DNA from: Streptomyces fulvoviolaceus | GTDB lineage: Bacteria; Actinomycetota; Actinomycetes; Streptomycetales; Streptomycetaceae | Assembly (NCBI RefSeq): GCF_000718165.1 | Contig: NZ_JOEY01000079.1 | Span: 1-38,823 of the forward strand | Direction: 5' to 3' | DNA length: 38,823 nucleotides | In this document: positions 15,866 through 23,776 of the stretch, in pieces | Layout: each line of letters begins with the position of its first letter | Position numbering within the stretch: the first letter of the stretch is position 1 | Program-made: the position numbers and the translations under genes | The notes under the pieces: generated by a model | What the model was told of the DNA's origin: nothing | Databases searched by the model: none | What the model saw: only the letters and a program-made list of their open reading frames with translations

Positions 15866-16192
15866 ATGTCCACTGCATCTGACACCCCTGTCCTGGACAC
15901 CCTCGCCGCCATGACGGTCGACTCGATCGAGCGATGCGGGCTGGCCCCGGACATGCTCATCCTCACGCGCATCGCGGCACTCGCCGCCTCGGACGCCCCG
16001 CCCATCTCCTACGCGGCCCATATCGACCCCGCCATCACGGCCGGCCTGACCGCCGAACAACTGCAGGACGTCCTGGTCGCCATCGCACCCATCGTGGGCA
16101 CCGCCCGCGTCATGACGGCAGCGGGCAACATCGCCACGGCGTTCGGCATCGCCATCGCCGTCGCCGATGCCGAGATCGAAGCCCAGGGCTGA
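15866..16192 (+). CDS. Carboxymuconolactone decarboxylase (CMD/AhpD-like) family protein
   Basis: 108 residues with a strong AGGAGGG ribosome binding site. The sequence is a single all-alpha CMD-type domain: SIERCGLAPDMLILTRIAALAASDAP, then SYAAHI and the repeat LTAEQLQDVLVAIAPIVGTARVMTAAGNI. AhpD-like members use a CxxC pair for thiol chemistry; here only one cysteine (about residue 24) is seen, so peroxidase activity of that kind is unlikely. The similar proteins I know of are uncharacterised. It lies ahead of the DUF2252 gene with 130 bases and a hairpin between them. Confidence 0.78.
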   Translation: MSTASDTPVLDTLAAMTVDSIERCGLAPDMLILTRIAALAASDAPPISYAAHIDPAITAGLTAEQLQDVLVAIAPIVGTARVMTAAGNIATAFGIAIAVADAEIEAQG

Positions 16193-16230
16193 GAGCAGCC
16201 GCCCACCCGCATCAATGATCCGCGCGGCCG

Positions 16231-16273
16231 ACATCGGACAGAAGGCCAAGGGACTGCCCGTCCGGTCCGATGT
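16231..16273 (+). terminator. Inverted repeat between the CMD-family and DUF2252 genes
   Basis: ACATCGGAC (16231-16239) is an exact complement of GTCCGATGT (16265-16273) with a 25-base interval. It could be a terminator for the upstream gene or an operator for the DUF2252 gene. Confidence 0.35.
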
Positions 16274-16324
16274 GCCCTGTGCTGGGCGTCCCCATGGCCG
16301 CAGGACCAGGCAGGAGCGTCTGTG

Positions 16325-17761
16325 ATGTCCCAGAACGCGATCACGGCCATGCGCGCGACACCCCACACCACGCCCCAGGACCGCGCGGCTCTCGGCAAGG
16401 AGGCGCGGCGCCGCTCGCCGCGCTCGGGTCACGCCGTGTACAGGCCGTCTCCCGACCGGCCGGACCCGCTGGCGATCCTGGAGGCGCAGTCCGCGGCACG
16501 GGTGCCCGAACTCGTCCCGATCCGCTACGGGCGGATGATGGAGTCCCCGTTCCGCTTCTACCGGGGCGCCGCCGCGATCATGGCGTCCGACCTGGCCGAC
16601 AGCCCGACGTCGGGACTCACCGCCCAGTTGTGCGGCGACGCGCACCTGCTGAACTTCCGTCTGCTCGCCTCGCCTGAGCGGCAGTTGGTGTTCGACATCA
16701 ACGACTTCGACGAGACGCTGCCGGGGCCCTGGGAGTGGGACGTCAAGAGGCTGTCGGCGAGTCTCGTCATCGCGGGCCGGGCGAACGGCTTCGACGACGC
16801 CGAACGCGCCCGCATCGTGAGCTCCACGGTCCGTTCGTACCGCGAGGCGATGATCCGCTTCGCGGACACGGGCAACCTCGACATCTGGTACGCGAAGATC
16901 GACGCGGACCTCCTTGAGTCCCTGGCCTCAGACCGGCTCGACGCGACGAAACGCGGTCGGAAGAACCTGGCCCGCGCGATGGCGAAGGCCCGCACCCGCG
17001 ACAGCCTGCAGGCTTTCGACAAGCTCACCGAGACGGTCGACGGCCGGCCCAGGATCGCGGCAGATCCCCCGCTGCTCGTCCCGGCCGGCGACCTGCTGCC
17101 GGACATCGAACGCAGCGCGCTGGAGCGCCAGTTCCGCGGTCTCATCGAGCGGTACGGCCGCACTCTCGCCTCCGACCGGCGCACGCTCCTGGACGACTAC
17201 CGCCTGGCCGACGTCGCCCGCAAGGTGGTCGGCGTCGGCAGCGTCGGCACCCGATGCTGGATCTTCCTCCTGCTCGGCCGGGACGACCGCGACCCGCTGT
17301 TCCTCCAGGCCAAGGAAGCCGACGCCTCCGTGCTCGCCGCACACGTCGGCACCAGCCGCTACCTCAATCAGGGCGAGCGGGTGGTCTCGGGCCAGCGGCT
17401 GATGCAGGCCACGAGCGACATCTTCCTCGGCTGGGAGCGGGTGGACGGGATCGACGGCAAGCAGCGCGACTTCTACGTCCGCCAGCTGCGCGACTGGAAG
17501 GGCATCGCCATGCCGGAGCGGATGCGGCCGAAGGACATGCAGGCGTTCGGCGAACTGTGCGGGGTCACGCTGGCTCGTGCGCACGCGCGGTCCGGCGACC
17601 GCATCGCGATCGCCACGTACCTGGGCGGCGGCGACTCGTTCGACCGCGCACTCGCCACCTTCGCGGAGGCGTACGCCGACCAGAACGAGCGTGATCACCA
17701 GGCACTGGTCGACGCGGTGCGCGCGGGCCGGCTCCCCGCGGAGGAGCTGCCGGCAGCCTGA
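16325..17761 (+). CDS. DUF2252 family protein (kinase-like fold, function unknown)
   Basis: 478 residues from ATG 16325; an adjacent GTG at 16322 is also possible, and AGGAG lies upstream. DUF2252 markers are evident: RYGRMMESPFRFYRGAA, then QLCGDAHLLNF, FDINDFDE, WEWDVKRLSASL and a C-terminal FAEAYADQNERDHQAL. The GDxHxxNF and DxNDFDE pattern resembles the catalytic loops of aminoglycoside-phosphotransferase-like kinases, but activity is not established. A fragment of a second DUF2252 gene occurs at about 22100-22200 on the opposite strand. The gene is followed by 300 bases and then the LuxR regulator. Confidence 0.9.
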   Translation: MSQNAITAMRATPHTTPQDRAALGKEARRRSPRSGHAVYRPSPDRPDPLAILEAQSAARVPELVPIRYGRMMESPFRFYRGAAAIMASDLADSPTSGLTAQLCGDAHLLNFRLLASPERQLVFDINDFDETLPGPWEWDVKRLSASLVIAGRANGFDDAERARIVSSTVRSYREAMIRFADTGNLDIWYAKIDADLLESLASDRLDATKRGRKNLARAMAKARTRDSLQAFDKLTETVDGRPRIAADPPLLVPAGDLLPDIERSALERQFRGLIERYGRTLASDRRTLLDDYRLADVARKVVGVGSVGTRCWIFLLLGRDDRDPLFLQAKEADASVLAAHVGTSRYLNQGERVVSGQRLMQATSDIFLGWERVDGIDGKQRDFYVRQLRDWKGIAMPERMRPKDMQAFGELCGVTLARAHARSGDRIAIATYLGGGDSFDRALATFAEAYADQNERDHQALVDAVRAGRLPAEELPAA

Positions 17762-18069
17762 CCCGGGAGAGGACACCCGGCTCGACCCGAACGCGCCTCG
17801 TCGTGTCCGAACCGCCGGGTTCAGACGTGCTCCGCGCTTTCCGGCCCGCCCTGCGAGGCGACTCGGCTTCGAGCTGACCAGCACGGGCTGCCGCTCCTTG
17901 TGGGGACGGGGTGTCGTGGGTGGCGAACACCTCCGTGGGCCCCGACGGCAGGAGCATAAGGGCTGGTGAACGGGCCCGTGGCCCGGGTGTGCCGCGCGCC
18001 GTGGCGGAGAGACTGGGATGCTGGAGGAGGGAGCGCCGCCCGTGACGTGAACCCTGGCGGACAAGGGTG
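17762..18069. other. Intergenic region before the LuxR regulator gene
   Basis: About 300 bases with no supported gene. The promoter of the downstream regulator presumably lies here. Just before its start the DNA reads ACCCT-8-AGGGT (about 18052-18067), a short inverted repeat overlapping the start region, which could be an autoregulatory site. No strong terminator was seen after the DUF2252 gene. Confidence 0.35.
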
Positions 18070-20757
18070 ATGAGCGCCGTGGCCGAGAACTATGAGAACG
18101 CCCGAGGACCGACCGTTCCGACCGTTCCTTGCGCCGATCCCCAGGGAGACCCGTTCCTGCGCACCCGGTTCGCCCTCCCGGCGAGGCCCGCCACGTTCCT
18201 GCGGCGGCAGCGGCTCGTCGACCATCTCGACCAAGCCCGCGGGACGCCGTTGACACTGGTCAACGGTGCGGCCGGGGCCGGCAAAACCCTGCTCGCCGCC
18301 GACTGGGCCGCCGGACTGTCGCCACCGGTCGCCTGGCTCACCGTCGAAGTGGGGGACCGGCGTCCCGGGGTGTTCTGGGCATACGCCCTTCAGGCCCTGC
18401 GCGCCTGCGGTGCACCGGCATCCGACGCGGTCGGGGTCCCCGCGGACGCGACCGGGGTGGACCAAAGGCTGCTGACAGCGCTCGCCGCCGAGCTGAACGA
18501 TCGCGATCGGCCCGTGATCCTCGTACTCGACGAGTACGACCGCGTGACCACTCCGGAGGTCACGGAGCAGCTGGAGTTCGTCCTGCACCACGCCGGGCGG
18601 GGCCTGCACCTCGTCCTCGTCACCCGCACCGAACCGCTGCTGCCGCTGCACCGTTACCGGGCGGCCGGTGAGCTGACGGAGATCCGCGCCGCCGAGCTGG
18701 CGTTCACGCCGGAAGAGGCCGTCGCACTCCTCGAGCTGCACGGTCTGAGCCTTCCGGTCCACGCCGCGGGCGCGCTGGTGGACCGCACCCGGGGCTGGGC
18801 TGCCGGCTTGCGCCTGTCCGCCCTGGCCGCTCTGGAGAGCGCCGACCCGGAGCTCTACCTGAAGGAGTTCGAGGCGGACCGCAGTACGGTCGCGGACTTC
18901 CTGCTGGCCGAGGTCCTCAAGGGACAGCCGGAGGAAACACAGGACCTCCTGCTGCGTGTCAGCGTCCTGGAGCGTTTCTGTCCCGATCTGGCCAACGCGC
19001 TGACCCTGCGGACGGATACCGGGCCCATTCTCGCTGGGCTGCACCGCGACAACGCGTTCGTCGAGCACCTCGGGCACGCGTGGTACCAGCTCCACCCGCT
19101 GTTCGGGGAGATACTCCGGGCCCATCTGCGCGAGCGCCTGCCCGGCCTGGAGCCGGAACTCCACCGGCGTGCCGCGCGGTGGCTGCGTCGTTCCGAATTT
19201 CTGCCGGAGACACTCGCCCACGGCGCCGCCGCCGGCGACTGGGATTTCGCCGCCGGCGCCCTCGTCGACGACCTGGCGATCGGACAGCTCTTCACCGGCC
19301 TGCGCTCGGGTGACCTGACCGAGTTGTTCTCCCCCATGGAACCCGAGGCGAGGAGTCCCGCCGCGGATCTCGTGCGCGCGGCCCGCGACCTGTCCCGGTG
19401 CGACCTCGACCGCGGACTGGCCCGCCTGCGCCACGCCGAGGAGCAGCTGGCCGACGACGCGCCCGAGTCGGCGGCCGCCCAGCTGAGCTGTGCGCTGCTC
19501 GAGGCACTGGCCGCCCGACTGACCGGATGTCCTTCACGGGCCGAAAGGGCCGCCGAAAAGGCCGAGGAACTGCGGCAGCAAGTCCCGGCACACCTCCTGG
19601 ACAAGCATCCCGAACTCACCGCCCTCCTGCTGACCCATCTGGGCTCGGCCCGCCTGTGGGCCGGGCGTTTCGAGGGCGCGCGCGCCGCCCTGACCACGGC
19701 GGCCGACGCTCCCGGCGGGGCCTCCACCGTGCTGCCCCGGGAGGACTCGATGGAGCACCTGGCCCTGCTCGACTATCTGAACGGCTGGCCCGGCCGGGCG
19801 GAGCGCAAGGCCCTGGCTGCGGCGTCCGAGGCGGAACGGGTCGGCCTTCCCCAGCCGTCCGGCTCCGGCATCGGGCAGCTGGTCCTGGCCGCCGTGGCCG
19901 TCGACCGCCATGAACTGGGCCGGGCCCAAGCCCTCCTCGACGAGACGGCCCGGCTCCCGTCGGGAACGCGCGATCCGGTGATGGCGGCGGGACGAGCCCT
20001 CGCCACAGCTCGCCTCCTGTCGGTCAGGGGCAGGGCACGAGCCGCCGTGGAGGCGGCGGACCCGGCCGTCGCCGCCGCCGTGGCCTCACCCTGGGCGGCG
20101 GGCCATGAAGCGGTCTTCGCCTCCGCCGCCCACCTGGCCGAAGGACGGCTGGACGAAGCCGTCGAGGAGCTCCAGGGCGTGTCCGGCGACCAGCCGGCGT
20201 GTGCCGTGGAGGCCGCGGCGATCCAGGTTGCCGCAGGCCGTGCCGGGGCGGCCATCGACCTGCTCGACAGCATCCGCACCGGGAGCCGGACCGGGCCGGC
20301 GGTGACCGTGAGGGCAGCGCTGGTGAGGGCTCAGGCCGCGGAGAGGGCGGGAGACACCGCCACCGCCCGCAAGCTCGTGGCACATGCGCTCCTCGACGCC
20401 CGGCGGGAGCGGCTGCGACGTCCGTTCCTCGATGCGGGAGCGTGGATCCGACCCCTGCTGGCCACGCCTCCGCTCCACGAGCTGGCAGCCGGCTGGCTCA
20501 CGCCCGGCCTGCCGCGACACGGTGAGCAACCTCGGCCGGAGTCGCTGTCCCCGCCGCTCGTCGCGGTGGAACTGAGCGGACGCGAGCGCGACGTCCTGGA
20601 GCGGCTGGCCCGGATGATGTCGACGGAGGAGGTCGCCGCCGACCTCTACGTGTCGGTGAACACGGTGAAGACCCACCTCAAGAGCGTCTACCGGAAGCTG
20701 GCGGTGAACCGGCGAGGCGACGCGGTGCGACGCGCGCGCGACCTCCGGCTGCTGTGA
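18070..20757 (+). CDS. Large ATP-binding LuxR (LAL/MalT-type) transcriptional regulator
   Basis: 895 residues from ATG 18070 (GTG 18067 is possible). An N-terminal STAND-type NTPase has Walker A NGAAGAGKT at 65-73 and Walker B LVLDEYD at 151-157, then LVTRTEPLLPLHRYRA and a HPLFGEIL segment, as in MalT-like proteins. A long Ala/Leu-rich helical middle (about 400-800) looks like TPR-type repeats. The C-terminus is a LuxR helix-turn-helix: LSGRERDVLERLARMMSTEEVA, then YVSVNTVKTHLKSVYRKL. Such proteins are usually activators that respond to a bound ligand and ATP. Downstream genes share a TCACC-N7-GGTGA palindrome, so this protein is one candidate binder; that link is inference. Confidence 0.93.
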   Translation: MSAVAENYENARGPTVPTVPCADPQGDPFLRTRFALPARPATFLRRQRLVDHLDQARGTPLTLVNGAAGAGKTLLAADWAAGLSPPVAWLTVEVGDRRPGVFWAYALQALRACGAPASDAVGVPADATGVDQRLLTALAAELNDRDRPVILVLDEYDRVTTPEVTEQLEFVLHHAGRGLHLVLVTRTEPLLPLHRYRAAGELTEIRAAELAFTPEEAVALLELHGLSLPVHAAGALVDRTRGWAAGLRLSALAALESADPELYLKEFEADRSTVADFLLAEVLKGQPEETQDLLLRVSVLERFCPDLANALTLRTDTGPILAGLHRDNAFVEHLGHAWYQLHPLFGEILRAHLRERLPGLEPELHRRAARWLRRSEFLPETLAHGAAAGDWDFAAGALVDDLAIGQLFTGLRSGDLTELFSPMEPEARSPAADLVRAARDLSRCDLDRGLARLRHAEEQLADDAPESAAAQLSCALLEALAARLTGCPSRAERAAEKAEELRQQVPAHLLDKHPELTALLLTHLGSARLWAGRFEGARAALTTAADAPGGASTVLPREDSMEHLALLDYLNGWPGRAERKALAAASEAERVGLPQPSGSGIGQLVLAAVAVDRHELGRAQALLDETARLPSGTRDPVMAAGRALATARLLSVRGRARAAVEAADPAVAAAVASPWAAGHEAVFASAAHLAEGRLDEAVEELQGVSGDQPACAVEAAAIQVAAGRAGAAIDLLDSIRTGSRTGPAVTVRAALVRAQAAERAGDTATARKLVAHALLDARRERLRRPFLDAGAWIRPLLATPPLHELAAGWLTPGLPRHGEQPRPESLSPPLVAVELSGRERDVLERLARMMSTEEVAADLYVSVNTVKTHLKSVYRKLAVNRRGDAVRRARDLRLL

Positions 20758-20833
20758 ACGCGCGTCGGTGAGAGGGTTCGGCGCCCGCTCTCCCCACCGG
20801 CCGGACATCACAGGGGTGCTGCCCCTCCCCCCC

Positions 20834-20850
20834 TCCCCCGTGGCGGGTGA
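20834..20850. promoter_or_regulatory. TCACC-N7-GGTGA-like site D (one mismatch)
   Basis: TCCCC-N7-GGTGA, 110 bases upstream of the broken MFS gene start at 20960. It matches the three perfect copies downstream except for one base in the left arm. Confidence 0.4.
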
Positions 20851-20959
20851 GGCACGAGGCGCGTACTTCGGATGCGATGGGCGGGAGCGGCGGGGCGTGT
20901 GCGGGCCACTGCCCGGCCGACTCCGCCGACGCACCGGCCGACTTGTCGAGGAGGACAGC

Positions 20960-21185
20960 GTGAACCACTGGCGGGCTCTGATCGTCCTCGGTACGGCCCA
21001 GTTCCTCATGGGGCGTCGCCGTATGTTCCTTCTGGGGTTGGTCGTCCACGGCATGGGGTGTGGCCGTCCTGGCCATCCTCCGGTGGGGGGAGCGGCGGCG
21101 GGCCCACCAGGGGACCGACCCACTCGTACACCTGCCCCTGCCGGGCAGGCCGGTGCGCGGTCCGGCCTGGCTCCGGTCGGCGTGA
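20960..21185 (+). pseudogene. Internally deleted MFS transporter remnant
   Basis: GTG 20960 follows a GAGGAGGA ribosome binding site and opens with NHWRALIVLGTAQFLM, the typical first helix of DHA2-type MFS exporters. Similarity ends there. In another frame the DNA then reads a hydrophobic stretch and RWGERRRAHQGTDPLVHLPL, the kind of loop found in the middle of such exporters, before a stop at 21183-21185. Most transmembrane helices are gone. This is a deletion-fusion scar like others in the window. Confidence 0.65.
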
Positions 21186-21220
21186 CCGTATCGAAGCGCT
21201 GAGTCCGGAGGGTGTCACCG

Positions 21221-21754
21221 GTGTCCAGGACCCGGACCAGGACCGGCCCGACCACCGCCCGCGGGGAGCGCCGTGCCGAGCGGCGGGTCCGCGCGGACTA
21301 CACGGGCGGCGTCTACGGATCCATGCTCGCGGCCTCCGTGGTGATCGGCGCGGGCTCCCTGGGCTCGTTCCCCCGCGCCGAGCTGGTGCTGCTGCTGTTG
21401 CTCACCAGCGTGGTGTTCTGGATCGCGCACGTGCATGCCCAGCTGTTCGGGGCGCATCTGGCGCAGCGGACTCCGGACCGCCGGGTGGTGCTGCAGGTGT
21501 GCCGTGACGAGTGGCCGATCGTCAAGGCCGCTCTCCCACCGGCCGCCGCGGTGGCCGTCAGCCCGCTCCTGGGCCTGGACGTGCAGGGTGCCCTCTGGCT
21601 GGCCCTCTCCGTCGCCGTGGCCGGGCAGGTCGGCTGGTCCGTGGCCGCGGCACGCCGTGCAGGTGCTTCCCGGCGGCTTGTGGCCGCCACCGCCTCGATC
21701 AACCTGCTGCTCGGCCTGCTGATCATCTCTTTCAAGGTTGTTCTGACTCATTGA
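21221..21754 (+). CDS. Small membrane protein of unknown function
   Basis: 177 residues. GTG 21221 is chosen because GGAGGG lies eight bases upstream; GTG 21212 overlaps that site. The N-terminus is very basic (RTRTRTGPTTARGERRAERR). Four hydrophobic segments follow, near residues 32-52, 54-75, 110-140 and 155-175. A conserved-looking HVHAQLFGAHL segment lies between helices two and three. No family could be named with certainty. It follows the MFS remnant by 35 bases on the same strand. Confidence 0.75.
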   Translation: MSRTRTRTGPTTARGERRAERRVRADYTGGVYGSMLAASVVIGAGSLGSFPRAELVLLLLLTSVVFWIAHVHAQLFGAHLAQRTPDRRVVLQVCRDEWPIVKAALPPAAAVAVSPLLGLDVQGALWLALSVAVAGQVGWSVAAARRAGASRRLVAATASINLLLGLLIISFKVVLTH

Positions 21755-21793
21755 GAACGCGTTGGTCCGTGGGGTCCGTCGCCGGGCCGCGGG

Positions 21794-21810
21794 TCACCTG
21801 TACCGGGTGA
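21794..21810. promoter_or_regulatory. Palindrome TCACC-N7-GGTGA, site A
   Basis: Exact TCACC and GGTGA arms with a 7-base spacer, 82 bases upstream of the start at 21892. Same arms and spacing as sites B and C. Confidence 0.6.
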
Positions 21811-21891
21811 GGCCCGAAGAAGCGCGGAGGCACACGGTCGTAGAGAGGAGTGCCGTCCGCCTGTCCCAGGCAGTCCATGGGAGGACAGCTC

Positions 21892-22089
21892 GTGCGCTAC
21901 GAGATCCGAGTCGAGGGCCACCTGTCGGAAACGCTGGCCAAAGCCTTCCCGGAGTTGGGTCACGTGGTGATGTCCGGCCAGACCGTCCTGTTCGGCCCCG
22001 TCGTGGACGAAGCACACCTGTACGGGCTGCTGGCACGCTGCCAGTCACTGGGACTGCGTGTCGTGGAGATGCGGCAGCTGCCGGAGTGA
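21892..22089 (+). CDS. Small conserved-looking hypothetical protein
   Basis: 65 residues from GTG 21892, chosen for the GGGAGGA ribosome binding site seven bases upstream; ATG 21877 would add five residues. The protein is mixed alpha/beta: RYEIRVEGHLSE, FPELGHVV, TVLFGPVVDEAHLYGLLARCQSLGLRVVEMRQL. The strand-helix-strand pattern looks like a compact ferredoxin-like fold, possibly a small ligand or protein-binding module. No family name can be given. Site A lies upstream. Its 3' end overlaps the stop region of the chimeric pseudogene on the other strand. Confidence 0.7.
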   Translation: MRYEIRVEGHLSETLAKAFPELGHVVMSGQTVLFGPVVDEAHLYGLLARCQSLGLRVVEMRQLPE

Positions 22090-22389
22090 CGGGACCGGGC
22101 GGCATGCGGCTTCCAGCTCCTCGTAATCCCGCTCGTTCTGGTCGGCGTAGGACTGGGCGAAGTCGGTGGGCGCGCGGTCGAACCGCTCGGGTGATCCCAC
22201 CTCCAGGCGCGGGTGGGGTGAGCGCGTGATGGCCCGTACCTCCCACCCCAACACCAGCAGCACCGCCACCAGGCCGCATACGAGCAGCATCGACGCACCA
22301 GCCGTACCGCGCTCGTTCGGGGGCAGCAGGTAGTAGGCGGTGACGAGGCCGACGGCGATGAGCACGGCGCGTGCGACGGCGACGGCCAA
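22045..22389 (-). pseudogene. Chimeric remnant: two-TM K+ channel N-terminus fused to DUF2252 C-terminus
   Basis: The 114-codon frame starts at TTG 22389. Residues 1-62 match the N-terminus of actinobacterial two-TM ion channels: LIAVGLVTAYYLLPPNERGTAG, a second hydrophobic stretch, then WEVRAITRSPHPRL. From about residue 65 the sequence becomes GSPERFDRAPTDFAQSYADQNERDYEEL, which is the C-terminal segment of DUF2252 proteins; compare GDSFDRALATFAEAYADQNERD in the intact gene at 16325. The channel pore and nearly all of DUF2252 are missing. The junction is near 22200. The frame then runs into the opposite-strand gene before stopping. Confidence 0.75.
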
Positions 22390-22695
22390 CGCTCACCGGC
22401 CGGGGCGGAGCCGCCGACGCCGGTGCGCGTCCGGCCCGACCGGGTGCGGTCCGTCCGGGCAGTGCGCGGATCGCTCATCTCGTGTCTCGTCGTGCCGTCC
22501 GACCGGAGAGCCGATGGGCAGGCGCCCCTTCCCACCTCACCGCCACGGCGGCGTCGCCGGATCACCCATGGTGGGTGACCCCGGCACCGGGTGACAGGCG
22601 TGACCCTGGAGCGGCAGGTCCTCGCACACCGCCCCCCTCACACACCGCCCCGTCGGCGGTCCGGAAACGACCGCTCGATCACGCGAGGAGGAGCC
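22390..22695. other. Intergenic region containing site B
   Basis: About 300 bases between the chimeric remnant and the BrkB locus. No gene is supported. It contains the palindrome at 22562-22578 and, just before 22696, a strong GAGGAGGAG ribosome binding site. Confidence 0.45.
22562..22578. promoter_or_regulatory. Palindrome TCACC-N7-GGTGA, site B
   Basis: TCACCCA-TGG-TGGGTGA: 7-bp perfect arms containing the TCACC-N7-GGTGA core. It lies 118 bases before the small ORF at 22696 and also upstream of the divergent channel remnant. Confidence 0.65.
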
Positions 22696-22764
22696 ATGAC
22701 CATGTCGCGTGGTTCGGCATCGCACACCGGACAGGAACACGAGCCCGGCGGGGCGGCACCGTGA
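22696..22764 (+). CDS. Possible 22-residue leader ORF upstream of the BrkB gene
   Basis: ATG 22696 has an excellent ribosome binding site (GAGGAGGAG). The frame encodes 22 residues (MTMSRGSASHTGQEHE and five Gly/Ala/Pro-rich residues) and stops three bases before the BrkB ATG. The BrkB gene has no good ribosome binding site of its own, so this mini-ORF may serve translational coupling. It could also be the residue of a deleted gene. Confidence 0.4.
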   Translation: MTMSRGSASHTGQEHEPGGAAP

Positions 22765-22767
22765 CCC

Positions 22768-23631
22768 ATGGCAAGGAAACCCGGCGCCGCCCCGGCGTCC
22801 CGCAGGCACACGGCGGTGGAGCGGGTCCTGGCGAGTCTGCGGTCCGGTCCGGTGGCCCGGCTGCTTCCCCACCTTTCGGCGCTCAACATCGTGGAGGGCT
22901 CCGTGAGGCTGGCCGCGCAAGCCTTCATCACCGCGCTCCCGCTGCTGATGACCGTCGCGGCGTTCGCCCCCCGAGGGGTGCAGGACCTGCTGGCCGACTC
23001 CCTCCGAGCGGTTCTGGGGGTACGCGGTGACACGCTCGACGAGGTACGCCGTGCCTTCACCGCCACCGGCACACCACGGGACGCCGCCGGAGCCATGGGC
23101 GTGGTGGTGACTCTCGTGTCCGCCACTGCCTTCAGCCGGGCGCTTCAGGCGGTCTGCGAGCGGTGCTGGCACCTGCCCCGGGCACCGGTGCGGGCCGCGG
23201 TCTGGCGCTGGCTGCTCTGGCTGCTCGTCTGGCTGGGCGTCCTCCTGATCCAGGCACCGCTGCGCAGCGGGTTCGGCGGCAGCGCGGTGATCGGAGGGAT
23301 GCTGTCCGTACTGTCGGCGACGCTGCTGTGGTGGTGGTCCCAGCATCTGCTGCTGGGCGGCAGGATCGGCTGGTGGAACCTGCTGCCGGGAGCGCTGCTC
23401 GCGGGCACGGGCACAGTCGTGCTGAGCTGGGCCGCCGGCCTGTTCGTGCCCACGGTCATGGAGCGCAGCCTGCAGGAGTTCGGTCCGCTGGGGCCCGTCT
23501 TCACGTTCCTCTCCTGGTTGATCGCCGTGTTCCTGGTGGCCGTCTCGGGCCTCGCCCTCGGCCAGTACGTCGCCTCCTCCGACTGGTACCGGACAGCCGC
23601 CGTCCCCCGCCGTACGCGGGCCCAACCCTGA
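22768..23631 (+). CDS. YihY/BrkB family inner-membrane protein
   Basis: 287 residues from ATG 22768. The N-terminal pattern (ALNIVEGSVRLAAQAFITALPLLMTVAAF) and about six hydrophobic segments match the YihY/virulence factor BrkB family. Helices lie near 50-75, 115-130, 145-165, 175-195, 210-235 and 245-270. The family was once mislabelled as RNase BN; members are membrane proteins of unclear transport role. Translation is probably coupled to the tiny ORF just upstream. Confidence 0.85.
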   Translation: MARKPGAAPASRRHTAVERVLASLRSGPVARLLPHLSALNIVEGSVRLAAQAFITALPLLMTVAAFAPRGVQDLLADSLRAVLGVRGDTLDEVRRAFTATGTPRDAAGAMGVVVTLVSATAFSRALQAVCERCWHLPRAPVRAAVWRWLLWLLVWLGVLLIQAPLRSGFGGSAVIGGMLSVLSATLLWWWSQHLLLGGRIGWWNLLPGALLAGTGTVVLSWAAGLFVPTVMERSLQEFGPLGPVFTFLSWLIAVFLVAVSGLALGQYVASSDWYRTAAVPRRTRAQP

Positions 23632-23679
23632 TCCTGCAGCACTGGAGCGCATCCATGGAGTGCCGGGCCGCCCGCAGGC

Positions 23680-23696
23680 TCACCCGCGTCGGGTGA
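23680..23696. promoter_or_regulatory. Palindrome TCACC-N7-GGTGA, site C
   Basis: The core lies inside a perfect 7-bp-arm repeat CTCACCC-5-GGGTGAG (23679-23697). It ends 80 bases before the SHOCT gene start at 23777 and 48 bases after the BrkB stop. Confidence 0.65.
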
Positions 23697-23776
23697 GGCC
23701 ACCCACGCCCGGCCGTGCCCACGCTGAAGACACCACGCAACGGCGGCGGGACGAGCGCCCGGGACGGAGAAAAGAC

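Noticed and set aside
17821..19434. A 537-codon minus-strand frame opposite the LuxR gene
   Set aside because: The plus strand encodes Walker motifs and a LuxR helix-turn-helix; the minus frame has none.
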